A stretch of 64,000 nucleotides of DNA, from NCBI RefSeq assembly GCF_027244095.1, contig NC_069661.1, positions 193,225,501 through 193,289,500 of the forward strand, given 5' to 3'. This document shows positions 1 through 10,506 of this stretch, piece by piece. The notes below the pieces were generated by a model. The model was not told where the DNA came from. It made no database searches and saw nothing but the letters and a program-made list of their open reading frames with translations. Numbering within the stretch: the first letter of the stretch is position 1; each line of letters opens with the position of its first letter. The DNA is from Hemicordylus capensis (Eukaryota; Chordata; Lepidosauria; Squamata; Cordylidae). The position numbers were made by a program, and so were the translations under genes.

Positions 1-240
1 ACCTCAGCAAAGGTGAAACATAATCATATTTTCTGCTGCCCATAAGCAGCTGGGCCGCGGCATTTTGGGCCAGCTGAAGCTTCCGAGTCATCTTCAAAGG
101 CAACCCCAGGTAGAGAGCATTGCAGTAGTCCAACTGAGAGGTTAAGGGCATGAGTTACAGTTGCCAGGGCTTGCCGGTCAAGGTAAGGCCACAGTTGGCG
201 CACCAGATTAAGCTGGGCAAAGGCTCCCCTGGCTATGACT
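1..240 (-). mobile_element. L2 LINE fragment, reverse-transcriptase C-terminal part
   Basis: The minus strand encodes a stretch containing QVEVIARGAFAQLNLVRQL and LDRQALATVTHAL. It aligns by eye with the same region of the better L2 copy at 11.8-12.6 kb (QVEAVARSAFYQLRLICQL). It is a relic cut by the window edge, without an open frame across the domain. L2 is inferred from this similarity. Confidence 0.7.
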
Positions 241-1290
241 TCTACCTGCTGTGTTGTGTGTGTTATCTGGTGTGTCATGTTGTGTGTTGTGTTATCCAGG
301 GACATGGCTAGTTTTGTGGCCAGGGACATGGTGTTTTGTGGCCAGGGACATGGCTAGGATCCAATTAGGACTGGGTCTCTGCCTGGCCCATAGTACTTGC
401 TTTACTTTTTTCAAATTTTCCTCCCCTTTGCAATCCATCACTGCCCACAGTAGCCTTTGCCACTGCATTTTAGTATCTCAGCCCTCAAACACTACCTCTT
501 TTGGGCAATGGCTTTGCCACCAGGTAATTTTTTTAAATGGAGGTTCTTTGCGGGGCGTGATTAACAGTACTTTTAATAAGGGGTTAGGGCTACCTAACTC
601 CTTCTCTTAGGCTATCATAATTGACCACTCCTCATTAAGCATGGCAGCTGGGTTGCTGCTGGGTACAGTGGTCTCCCCCCGCCCCCCGCTCCATTGAGCA
701 CAGCAGCTGGGTTGCTCCTAGTGCACTTTTGGAGGAAGCATCAGCACCACCTGCACTTAAAAAACACACACTCTACAACTGTTCTTAAAACAAGCTGCCA
801 TTCTTTAAATGGAGGCTGTCATTCTCATGTCACAAATAAAAAAGCCAATAAAATAAATACAATCCTAGGTGTGCCTGATGTGGTGGTGCACCCACTGGCC
901 CCACACTGGCTACATGTGTTAATGGAACTGTTCTGGAACGCTGGCGGAACATTCTGAGACTACTTTGGGCTTGTGTGGGGAATTAGTGAGACTGGAGTGA
1001 ACAGTCCATTACAGTGTCAATTTGTGCAAAGCTTTGGTCTGGTCTGGAAATAAAGACTTGAGAGAGGAGGAATATGGTACAATCAGATGTATTTAAGGAT
1101 CATTGGGGTACAGGAAATGAACAATAGGCAGGTGATGAAAGGCAATAAAAACTTGACTTATCAGTTAGAGATTCACAAAGAGGCATTTTAACTTAAAGGT
1201 CTGAATTACAATTAAATCAGCTTAAGGCTTGCCAGAGAGAGGGGACCTGGAGTGCAGAGTTTAGACTTAGGAGGAAGAGAAGGGAGGGAA
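241..1290. other. Intergenic, short local duplications only
   Basis: No gene is recognised. Positions 296-357 hold a short imperfect tandem repeat of a unit containing GGCCAGGGACATGG. Two similar 27-bp segments containing CAGCTGGGTTGCT lie near 640 and 700. The open frames here have no recognisable domain. Confidence 0.5.
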
Positions 1291-1294
1291 GGAG

Positions 1295-1480
1295 AGAGTT
1301 CATTCATTCAACACATTTATATACCGCCCAAAACCTGTATCTCTGGGCAGTGTACAATAAAAACAATACAAATTAAACAAAATTACAATGATTAAAACAT
1401 TAAAGTAATTTAAAACCAAGCATTACAAGCATTAATTAGACATTAAAAGTATTAGTAATACCTATAATCTGTTGGTGTGT
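1295..1480 (-). mobile_element. LINE (L2/CR1-like) 3' UTR, antisense
   Basis: The ATTC-rich start followed by TTTATATACCGCCC is the reverse complement of the usual L2/CR1-type LINE 3' terminus. AT-rich 3' UTR-like sequence follows. No coding part is left. Confidence 0.6.
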
Positions 1481-1829
1481 CAGTCACACTTGCAGGATGG
1501 GCTGCGCTGGGGTACTTCAATCAATCAATCATTCATTTTTATGGTCACAGACCAGCGAAGCTGGGGTTCTTCTTTCCAGGAACCAAGCAGAAGGACAGGA
1601 TGGAGAAGAGGGAAGTGTTGCCACTCGCAAACCAGGGAACCAGAAAAGCAACTAGTTCCAGGGAGAATCCAGGGGTGGTCATTTCTCTAAGGCAGTCAAG
1701 CATGGTGCATGATTTGGATCTGGAGACAGGTCCAAACCTGAGACTGGAAGTGAATATGGAGCAATAGCTTGAGCAATAGCTGTGGCAGATGGAATAGCCA
1801 AAGCCAAATTTCACAATTGAATGGGGTTT

Positions 1830-2050
1830 GGGATTGAGCCAGCATAGCATAGTGGTTAGAGTTGGACTAAGACTAGGAAGACCCGAGTTCAAATCCCCAT
1901 TCAACCATGAAACTCACTGGGTGACTCTGAGCCAGTCATGTATCTCTCAGCCTAAGCTACCTCACAGGGTTGTTGGGAGGATAAAAATAACCATGTTCCT
2001 CTGAGCTCCTCAGAGGAAAAGCGGGATATAAATGTAAATAATAAATAAGT
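1830..2050 (+). mobile_element. tRNA-derived SINE with L2/CR1-type tail (family A)
   Basis: A tRNA-like head shows an A box (TAGTGGTTAGAGT) and a B box (GAGTTCAAATCC). A conserved middle follows (TGGGTGACTCTGAGCCAGTC, CTACCTCACAGGGTTGTTG), then a GCGGGATATAAATGTAAATA tail that grades into AT-rich repeats. Sister copies lie at about 47459, 52528 and 62024. It is SINE-derived, not a tRNA gene. Confidence 0.85.
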
Positions 2051-2380
2051 AAATAGGCAAAAACATGCCTTCGGGCCAAACACAGGTCATACCTCCTGGC
2101 TGCAGGGATTGACATCCGTGGTTAACAAAAGAATACACATTGTATGATTCAATCGCAAGTGTGCGCAGTCTTGACGAACAATAAAGTGGAATGGTTTGAA
2201 AAACCAATATGGGATAGGGTAAGTGGGAGAGCTCAAAACTTATCTTGTGTAGGAAGACCTTCCAGGTGGGAAGATTGGAAATCTTTTCAAACTAAGGAGC
2301 CTCTTCCTCTGGTCCTGCCAGACCCTTAATGCTGGGATAGTGAGGTGGGAGTGTTACAGCCTTATCTGAATTCCCATTGA

Positions 2381-2388
2381 GGTGGTGG

Positions 2389-2437
<49 letters not shown>

Positions 2438-2655
2438 GAATTCGATTTCTATAACGCCCTTCCAAAAATGGCTCAGGGCGGTTCACACAGAGAAATAACA
2501 AATAAATAAGATGGATCCCTGTCCCCAAAGGGCTCACAATATAAAAGAAACATAAGGTAGACACCAGCAACAGTCACTGGAGGTACTGTGCTGTGGCTGG
2601 GTACGGCCAGTTACTCTCCCCCTGCTAAATAAAGAGAATCACCACGTTAAAAGGT
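2381..2655 (-). mobile_element. GAT microsatellite plus antisense LINE 3' end
   Basis: Positions 2381-2433 are a GAT trinucleotide array. Next to it, 2434-2655 is the antisense 3' end of a LINE. Its CTATAACGCCCTTCCAAAAA and GGGCTCACAATATAAAAG motifs recur in sense form near 22700 and in antisense form near 7030. The microsatellite probably grew from the LINE tail. Confidence 0.65.
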
Positions 2656-2776
2656 GCCTCTTTGCCAAGTTAGTAGGGAAGATTAGTGAGACTAACCCTT
2701 GGTGCCAACAAAAAGAGGAGTTTTATTCTTCTCTTGCTCAATAGTTCTCCTTTACTCGCATCTACTCTGTGTTGTG

Positions 2777-2943
2777 CAGGTATGTAGCTATAATTGAGTG
2801 GATGGGTTCAAAGAACCTGGGGCCCTAAGTTCCTGAGGGCCCCCCAGCTCCACCCTCTCTGTTTTTTTCATTATCTCCCTCACTCCGAGGGACCAACGGG
2901 GAGAGGGGTGATAAAGGGCCCCTTCTCCCCAACTATGCCCCTG
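2777..2943. mobile_element. Non-autonomous hAT element, 167 bp, 8-bp TSD
   Basis: The termini are CAGGTATGTAGCTATAATTG and CAACTATGCCCCTG, which are imperfect inverted repeats. The element is flanked on both sides by the identical octamer GTGTTGTG (2769-2776 and 2944-2951), the target duplication size expected of hAT transposases. A related copy lies inside CR1 at 45430. Confidence 0.88.
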
Positions 2944-5236
2944 GTGTTGTGAATAGAGAGGGGCATGGGGGAATCACCTTGCAGTTGTCTTTCATACTTG
3001 ACTTGAGGTTACCCACCCCATGCAGCTTGTTCGAAGTGACTAACTTGAGAGTTTGCCAAATATGGGCATGTGGAGGGCTTGCAATCCTGTGAGTCCAGGT
3101 AGCCAAGATGGAGACTGCAAGCCTGCAGTTCCAAATCATATAGAGGGGTGCTGCTTATAGCCCCCAAACATGCTGTTCTCAAACACACGGCTGGTGGGGG
3201 GGCGGCTAGTCTGAGTAAGCTGGTTTCCTAATAACCAGCTTACAAATATTACAGGGGAGGGAAACGGTGAGAGGGGTTCTTCACATGCAGCAGAATGAGG
3301 CAGAAATACTGTACCATACCAAACTGTTATAGGGGATTATATATTTTAATGTTTCCTTACACAAATAAATAAATCCTGCTAATAAAATAATTGCACAGCT
3401 GGGAAATATGTAGGCTAGAATCAGTTTCCCTCTCTGATGTGTTATTTTTGCTTTTGCCGATAGATTTTTATATAGGGAAGCATTAAAAATGTGATTTCTA
3501 GCTTATAGACAGAAGTGGTACAGTGCACTCTGCCATCTCAAAACTCTACCTCCAGTCCTCATTCTACTGCATGTATAGATAGGCTTAAGTTACTTGTGCT
3601 TCAGGTGTAACAGGCAAAACAGAGTCTGTGTATCATGTATAGGGTAGCCAAGTACAAAGAAGACATTCTTTGCCAAAAAAAGACCAAAAGGACACAAATT
3701 TGCATAAAGTTTGCACATGTTAATTTATATGTATAGTTGTAAATTTAGAAATAAGATAATTTGAAATACAACTCACCATCATGAGGAAGCCTATGACTAG
3801 GTAGGGTGGGCAGATGAACATCGCCAAAAAGGAGGACAAAAGAGAACAAATCTGCATGAAACTGCATATGCTCATTGATATATAGAGATGCAAATTTAGA
3901 AAGGATTATTATAATTTAAATGTAAATAATATACACAAGAGAACACAATATACACCACATTTAGTGCAGTCTTGCTAAATCCATTATGCGCAGGACAGCA
4001 TAGATGGTTCTTCTCCACCATCACCCCGATTTTATCCTTCCAACAACCCTGTGAGGTATGTTAAGCTGAAAGGTAGTGAGATGGCCAGGGTCACTCATTG
4101 AGCTTCATGGCTCCTAAGAATTTGAAAGTTGTGTTTTCCTGGGTTCCAATGTGCCCTTCTCCACACCCTCACAAAACCTTTTAGTATGAAATTTAGTATG
4201 AAATTTAGTATGAAGAAGACACTGACATTTGTTAAATACTAGCATTTTAAAATAAATATATTGTTTTCTTTAAATTTTGTTTTTAAAAATATTTACATAG
4301 AACAATTGAGGAAGCTTGAAGAGAGGGAGGGAGAAGGATTTGGGAAATAGAAGGACGTGTTCATGTAAATTGAACTACTTCTAAATATTAAATACACCAT
4401 CTCAAAACAATATCAATTTGACTCTCAGTACAAAAAACATCCCTGTCCATTAAGTTCATCAATTAACTGTGCAATCCCTGCATGTTTACTTAAAATAAGA
4501 TCTGCTGAGTTACAGGGGGCTGGGGCTCTCTCATTTAAGTCAACACAACTTCATAGCTCCGCTTCAGTTCAGTCACTACATTCCCTTTGGAAATTCAAGA
4601 AGTTTCTCCAGCTTAAGCCCCTTTGATGTAGGCTGATGCTTTTACATTTTATAAGTCGATATGTTGGCGATGCAATGCACATATTAACTCCAACTCTGAA
4701 CAAAAAGACCTTTTATTGCGCAAAAAAATAAAAATGAAAAGCTGGTAAACATAGTAACACACCATTCTCAGTTAAATAAACAAATGAGCACAGATGAAAA
4801 CCTCCTCTGTTCCCCAGCTGTTAAATTCCTTAGACGGGATAACACTCTGTTCCATGACTGGTGGAGAGATAATAAGCGAGGGGGTGGGGGTGGGGGGAGA
4901 GAAAAGGGGAATTACCTGATTCTGCTCAGAGGCTAATAAACTTTATGGCGTCAGCCAACGCCTCCCATGCATTAATGTCAAGTCTCAGTTTCTCTATAAA
5001 TAATGCTTCCTTGATTTTCCTTCTGAGTAGGTTCCTCTCAATCCCCAAAATAGTTATTTTAGTAGACACCATTTGGCCTTCATGCTTAATCCTCATGTGC
5101 ATTTTATAAGGCTATGGGAGCTGAAGAGGGTCATACTGCTTGCAAATCAATGTGAGCTCCCATGGTGGCCGGAATGGAATATCACAGGTCACCTGATTGC
5201 CACCCAAATCACCTGATTGTTGCGCTTTATTGGAAA
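2944..5236. other. Intergenic, no gene recognised
   Basis: Two diverged copies of a roughly 120-bp segment containing AAATTTGCATAAA-like and CAAATTTAGAAA motifs lie at about 3643-3770 and 3803-3925, an old tandem duplication. Positions 4000-4110 hold an antisense family A SINE remnant (CAACAACCCTGTGAGGTA). Positions 4183-4214 carry a 14-bp unit repeated about twice (TAGTATGAAATT). The remainder is AT-rich and unassigned. Confidence 0.5.
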
Positions 5237-6277
5237 CTAGTATTTTTAAGCCCGTTATGATAACGGGCGCTAGCTTTCTATCCCGTCTTTTCTGTCTCTC
5301 TCTCTCTTTTTCTGTCTCTTTTTTTCCCCCTTGTCCCCTCTCTCTTTTTGGTTTTTGTTGTTGTTGTTGTTGTCTCTGTTTTTGTTCTTCCTTATTTTGC
5401 TTTTACTTTTGGGGTGTGTGTGTGTGTGGATGAATAATGGCCAAAATGGCCCATGAGAAGGTGGCCGCCCCCGCCTATCGCCCTCCCGCGCACCCAGCTG
5501 CCGGAGCCCACCTTACCCGCTCCAGCCCGAAGGAGAAGAGAGGAACTCGGGAACAGAGTTACTCTCTGTGTTAAGCTGCTGCCCATACTGTCGCAATGGA
5601 CGCAATAGGCGTCCTTTGCGTCCATAGCGGCAGTTTGAGCAGTGACTTAGCACAGAGAGGAGCTCTGCTCGTGAGCTCCTCTCTTTTCCCTCGGGCTGGA
5701 GCGGGTAAGGTGGTCTTCGGCAGCTGGGTGGGTGGGAGGGCGATAGGCGGGGGCGGCGACCTTCTCATGGGCCATTTTGGCCCTTAATCTTTTTGGGGGA
5801 GGAGTGGGGAAGGTGATTTTGGGCAGCTGGGAGGGCGGGTGAGCAGGCGGCGGCAGCGGCTGTGAGCGGGTGGGGGCCTCGTTGGCGGCTTCGCCGCCAC
5901 CTCGCCCAGCTTCCCTGTCCCCCGTCTCGGTCTTCCCCCGCCACCATTGCCCTCGCCTTTTTCAGGGCGGCCGCTTCTGGTTGCCTCGGCCTCCTCTCAC
6001 TGTGCCGCAGCTCATGGCCGAGGCGGCCACTTTCCCCCACCGCCACACACCGGCTAATGGCCGCCCATGGCTGTGGGACACTGGTGTCTGCGGTCCTGTG
6101 TCCCTTGGGCTCAATGGCCACCCGTGGCTGTGGGACACTGGTGTCTGAGGTCCTGTGTCCCTTGGGCTCTTCTGGGCCTGCGCTTCGCGCAGGCCCAGAA
6201 CAGCCCAGGGAGGCAGGGACGCAGATCCCCAACGTTCCAAAGCCACGGCCACTCACTTAGCCTTTTATTATATAGGA
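5237..6277 (-). mobile_element. Non-autonomous Helitron, 1.04 kb
   Basis: Read on the minus strand it begins TCCTATATAATAAAAGGC. It ends with a perfect hairpin (plus-strand 5250-5268, GCCCGTTATGATAACGGGC) followed after 9 nt by CTAG. Flanking bases are A and T, as expected for rolling-circle insertion at AT. These are the three Helitron hallmarks: 5' TC, 3' hairpin plus CTRR, and no target duplication. The interior is GC-rich without Rep/helicase coding. It holds a large inverted repeat (arms roughly 5440-5575 and 5640-5790) and a 54-bp tandem duplication near 6061-6170. Confidence 0.88.
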
Positions 6278-7240
6278 TGATCCAATATTGGACCAGCCAT
6301 TCAGATGCCAGATTGTCCAGTTTAAAAGAGGACACATGGCCACGTAGTCATGTAGATGATGTGCATGTAGATGATGCCCACAGCTAGATGATGTGCATTC
6401 CAAGCTGGGAAAGACATACAACTTTGCCCTCACATGTTACAGAGGAAGCATCCTCTCCCACAACATGTTGTAAAACAGCCCTGAGAAGCAAGAGAGCAGG
6501 AGTGGATAGGTGAGGATTAGTATTTAACTAGTCCTTTTCATGCCCTCTTAAGAATCGCCAATACATTATATACATAGTGCACTTCGGAATCCAAACGCCA
6601 CTCATTAAGTCTTGATCTTTGATACATGCAGCATGTGCTTTCAAGTAGAACCTTAATTATACTACACTGTGAGCACCTTCTGGAAGTATTAGTTCTCCTT
6701 AGTTAGCACAGCCTTTACCAAGAACTGAAAAAATACAGTATACTTTGCAGTTTGCTTGATGCCTGTTGTTGCAGATAATAAAAAAACAGAATATTGTAAA
6801 TGTTTTTGTCATTCAGACAAGCTTTCTAGCTCAGCAACCTTTTCAATAAGTGTTTTCTGCTTTGCCTCAGTAATATGACAGCAGCACTAGCTATTAACCT
6901 AGTGAAGCTCTATTGAAGCACTAAGACTTCTTTATCATAGCCTAATGTTTTGTTGACATAGTTCTGTTCCTTAATTACTTTAAGTATTCATTCATTCATT
7001 CATTCATTCATTCATTCATTATATTTATATACTGCTTTTCAATGTAAGTTCACAGAGAAGTTTACATAGAAAAAGAAATGAGAATTCCCTATCCCAAAAG
7101 GGTTCACACAATCTAAAAAGAAACACAAAGTGGACGCCAGTAGACACTAGCAACAGCTGTTGGAAAGATGCATTGCTGGTTTTTGATAGGGACAGGTGCT
7201 CTCCCTCTGACAAATATAAAATAGCAAAAGGATACAGCCT
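6278..7240. other. Intergenic; ATTC microsatellite and antisense LINE 3' end
   Basis: Positions 6278-6984 show nothing recognisable. Positions 6985-7021 are an ATTC tetranucleotide array that leads into an antisense LINE 3' UTR (7022-7240; CCAAAAGGGTTCACACAATC). This is the same family as at 2434. Confidence 0.6.
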
Positions 7241-7695
7241 TTTCTACCTGCATCATCATCATATATTTTTAATTCTGTCACTATAAAGCCCTGCAAATAA
7301 GACTGTTATATACCAAAGAAGCTTTTGCCAAGAGTCATCTATTACATATCAGCTACAAGATGATTATTGAACAATTGTAACAAGATTTGAATTTAATTCT
7401 TTCACAAGCTTCTTACCAAACAGCAGCTTTGCTCCCTAGCACTGGGGGCTCTAGCTTCTGAGCTCTGAGTGGAAGAAGATGATAAATTAATTCAGCTTTC
7501 CTGCACTAGTGTTTTATGGGTGCGACTTGATTTTCTTCCTTCTCTTTGTTTCTGTGAAATTGTGATTCTGCTTTCCCAAGCAGGTGGGTGTAGATCGTAA
7601 GTACACAAGTATCAGGATTGCTAAATCAATTCAAGGGCTCTGAAAAGGTTTTTAAGAGGAGAGTTGGACAGATCTGCTTCCCACATATTAGGCTA
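7241..7695. other. Intergenic, no feature seen
   Basis: Mixed-composition sequence; no coding domain, RNA gene or clear repeat is recognised. Confidence 0.4.
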
Positions 7696-8040
7696 GTTCA
7701 CACAATCCTCATCCGGGTAGGAGGAGCCGCCAGCCAGGGTAGGAGAGCTGGGCATGCTCTGATCCACAGTTGTGTGAACTCAGAAAGTAAGGCAGGAGAG
7801 AGAAGAGTGATTATGTGTGAGGCAGGAACTGTGTAGGGCAGTTTTTAATCCACCCGTGAATTAAAGGGTGAAGAGATGAAATGTGGGTAGGGTTCTCTCA
7901 ACCTATAGAGCCCCTGCCTCCCACACAATCACTCTCCCCTCTTCCTACCTTGCTTTCTGAGTTCACATGACCATGGATTGGGAGGGTGCCCACCTCTCCA
8001 ACTACCCTGACTGGCGGCTCCCCTACACAGATGAAAACCA
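7696..8040. mobile_element. Foldback (long inverted repeat) DNA element
   Basis: The left arm (about 7708-7832) and right arm (about 7912-8039) are reverse complements with scattered mismatches. GGAGCCGCCAGCCAGGGTAG on the left mirrors CTACCCTGACTGGCGGCTCC on the right. ACTCAGAAAGTAAGG mirrors CCTTGCTTTCTGAGT. The loop is about 80 bp. No transposase is present and the superfamily is unassigned. Confidence 0.68.
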
Positions 8041-8831
8041 GTTTATTCTGTTGTCTTACTGCACCAAAGCAGTTTTAATATGGGGAGAGGAGCCAATTAG
8101 CTATAGATAGTTAGGATGCATTCCAATCGTATTCCTTGGGGAATATTACAAACAAAATGATTTTTTAAATATTTTAAAACTAATAAGTCAATGAAAGAGG
8201 TGTTATTTGTTTTAATAATTTTATGGTTTAGCTTTGTTTAATCAACATACATATCATTAAGCTGCTTACGTGTTGGTGAAGGGTGTATTCTACTTTCATC
8301 TAGTCACTTATCTGATAGAAATGCTAGTCTTCTAATTGCTAAACAATGTTTATGAAACTTCACTGGAGATCTAAATGCTTGAATATGCTCAAATGAAACT
8401 GATTAGCCCAAAAGTAAGCTATGAGTTGGTATGGTTAAAATCTAAACATAGAATGGACTTCTGCTGCATTGAATGCATTCATATGCATTCATTTTGTCAC
8501 AAATTATTCTCCAGCATGGCAATACTGGATGATGTAGCTTTGAAAAATTAGATGCAGAAAGAATCCAACAACAACTTTGAAAAGAATTACTCATAGTAGG
8601 GGAAGAGTAAGATTTGGTCTGTGTGGCTTAACACTAATTACATTAGAGAACTGGGTGTTGTGGTTTCTCCCTTGTTTCATCAGCATGGAAGTCTTGCAAA
8701 ACCACAGTATAATAACTGCAGTTGCACTTTCTGGCTACACATCAGAACTTAAAATGTCAAAGTCTTATACGTTTTCCAAAGTTACTAGATTTGCAGATGG
8801 AGATTAGTGGGTAGAACGTTGGAGATTGGTT
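8041..8831. other. Intergenic, no feature seen
   Basis: AT-rich unique-looking sequence; short open frames carry no recognisable domain. Confidence 0.4.
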
Positions 8832-9653
8832 GAAGAGAGCTGGTCTTGTGGTAGCAAGCATGACTTGTCCCCTTAGCTAAGTAGGGTCCACCCTGGTTGA
8901 ATATGAATGGGAGACTTGATGTGTGAGTACTGTAAGATATTCCCCTCAGGGGATGGAGCCACTCTGGGAAGAGTAGAAGGTTCCAAGTTCCCTCCCTGGC
9001 TTCTCCAAGAAAGGGCTGAGAGAGATTCCTGCCTGCAACCTTGGAGAAGCTGCTGCCAGTCTGTGAAGACAATACTGAGCTAGATGGACCTATGCAGAGG
9101 CGGATTAACGTAGTAGCAAATGTAGCATTTACTATGGACCCCGCGTTTTTAAGGGCCCCACATGTCCGACTTCCAACTGGGAATTAAAGTTAAAACTTTA
9201 CCTGTTTTATTTGGTCCATGTTAGATAAAATATCCCTTTTCTGCTAAATGTGCCTTTTAAGAGAAGGCCCAGCACAGCATCTGTCCAGTGGCTGTTGCTG
9301 GTGCCTACTACATTTTTTCTTTTTAGAGAGTGAGCCCTTTGAAGATAGAGAAGCATCTATCTATTTTTCTATATAAACCACTTTGAGAATTTTGATTGAA
9401 AAACGGTATATAAATGTTCACTGTTGTTGTAGTAAGTGTGAGTTTGTGGCTTGGTCTCCCATACTCCAAAATATAGCAAATGAAAACATTGAATCACTTT
9501 ACTATGCAAGTAAATAATGTATGTTTTAATATTTATGTGCATTTTTTAAATTTAGGGCCCCTTTATAACATATGCTACAGGCCCCGCGGTAGCTTAATCC
9601 GGCCCTGGACCTATGGTCTGACTCAGTATATGGCTGCTTCCTATCCAGCTCCA
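8832..9653 (+). mobile_element. 5S-rRNA-derived SINE (5S-Sauria-like), split by a hAT
   Basis: The head resembles 5S rRNA: CTTAGCTAAGTAGGGTCCAC, then CCTGGTTGAATATGAATGGG and AGACTTGATG, matching the AAGCAGGGT...CTGGTTAGTACTTGGATGGGAGAC part of 5S. The tail has the Sauria SINE/Bov-B type ending GTCTGACTCAGTATATGG followed by CTTCCTAT. The copy is interrupted at 9095-9607 by a hAT with an 8-bp duplication. It is a SINE, not a functional 5S gene. Confidence 0.88.
9095..9607. mobile_element. hAT element, 513 bp, inserted in the 5S-SINE
   Basis: Termini CAGAGGCGGATTAACG and CTTAATCCGGCCCTG are imperfect inverted repeats. The flanking octamer GACCTATG (9087-9094 and 9608-9615) is a perfect 8-bp target duplication, and removing the element restores a normal SINE tail. 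The interior holds a LINE-like 3' tail (AACGGTATATAAATG near 9402). No transposase is encoded. Confidence 0.92.
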
Positions 9654-9807
9654 GATGTCATCGACCTTTTGCACCAATAACCCTAATGACCACTAGGGGC
9701 ATTGGGAGTAGCGATAGTCAGAGTGTCCTCCTCTTTCATGTTTATATCTATGCCTCTTTGACCTCTTCAATTGATAGAGTGCACTCAGGAACTTCCCGGG
9801 AGTGACT

Positions 9808-9895
9808 TTTCTTCTTCTTCTTCTTCTTCTTCTTCTTCTTCTTCTTCTTCTTCTTCTTCTTCTTCTTCTTCTTCTTCTTCTTCTTCTTCTTCTTC
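9808..9895. repeat. CTT trinucleotide microsatellite
   Basis: About 88 bp of nearly pure CTT repeats (GAA on the other strand). The apparent long arginine-rich frame across it is a repeat artefact. Confidence 0.97.
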
Positions 9896-10506
9896 CCAGA
9901 ATGCTTCTGGCTCTCTCTCTGAGCACCATGTAGCCAGTCATTAGATATATATGTTTTGCTATCATTATGGACTTCTGATTAAAGTAGATTAGTTTAACAT
10001 TACATGAATCTCCATGCTTATCATTTACAAGCTGTTGCCCCTGAGACCCTGTTAACTTCTGCTGTAATGGGAGTGAGTTAGCTCCAGAAATACTCTGCTA
10101 TATAAGTAATTACCCACCAAAACAGAAGACAGGCTTTTTACATGCATGAGACCATGCATTGTCTCATTCCATTCACCCTATGGCTAGCAGCTGTCTGACC
10201 ACTGTGAAATGCAGGGAGAGGACTTCTTATTCCATCCAAATGAGCTGTTGTCAGTCAATAAACTAGCAGTCAATAAACTAGCAGTCAAGAAAATAAACAG
10301 CTTTCCAGGCTTCCAAGCAGGGGTCTGAGAAGACAGGGGTTAGACTTTCTAAATGCAAAAGATGGACTTTCCCATTGAGCTGCAGCCTTTCCTCTATACA
10401 GCTGTGGGCCAATCATTCTATTACTTAGTTTAACCTACCTTGCAGGGGTGTTGTTAGGATAAAATTGGAGAGGAGCGAACCATATATGCTCCTTGATGGC
10501 TAAAAA
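9896..10506. other. Intergenic with a SINE remnant
   Basis: Positions 10253-10287 hold a short tandem duplication (CAGTCAATAAACTAG). Positions 10395-10500 resemble the 3' half of a family A SINE in plus orientation (GGGCCAATCATT, ACCTACCTTGCAGGG). The Helitron at 10507 begins right after it. The rest is unassigned. Confidence 0.5.

Noticed and set aside
1835-1900. tRNA gene candidates from A and B boxes (also 17185, 33501, 38588)
   Set aside because: Each is the head of a SINE with a recognisable body and tail; no complete cloverleaf is seen.
2292-2570. Open frame with a long histidine run
   Set aside because: It translates the GAT array and an antisense LINE tail.
8832-8960. 5S rRNA gene
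   Set aside because: Only part of the 5S-like sequence is present, and it is fused to a Sauria SINE tail.
9693-9965. Open frame with a long arginine run
   Set aside because: It is only a translation of the GAA/CTT microsatellite; no flanking conserved sequence.
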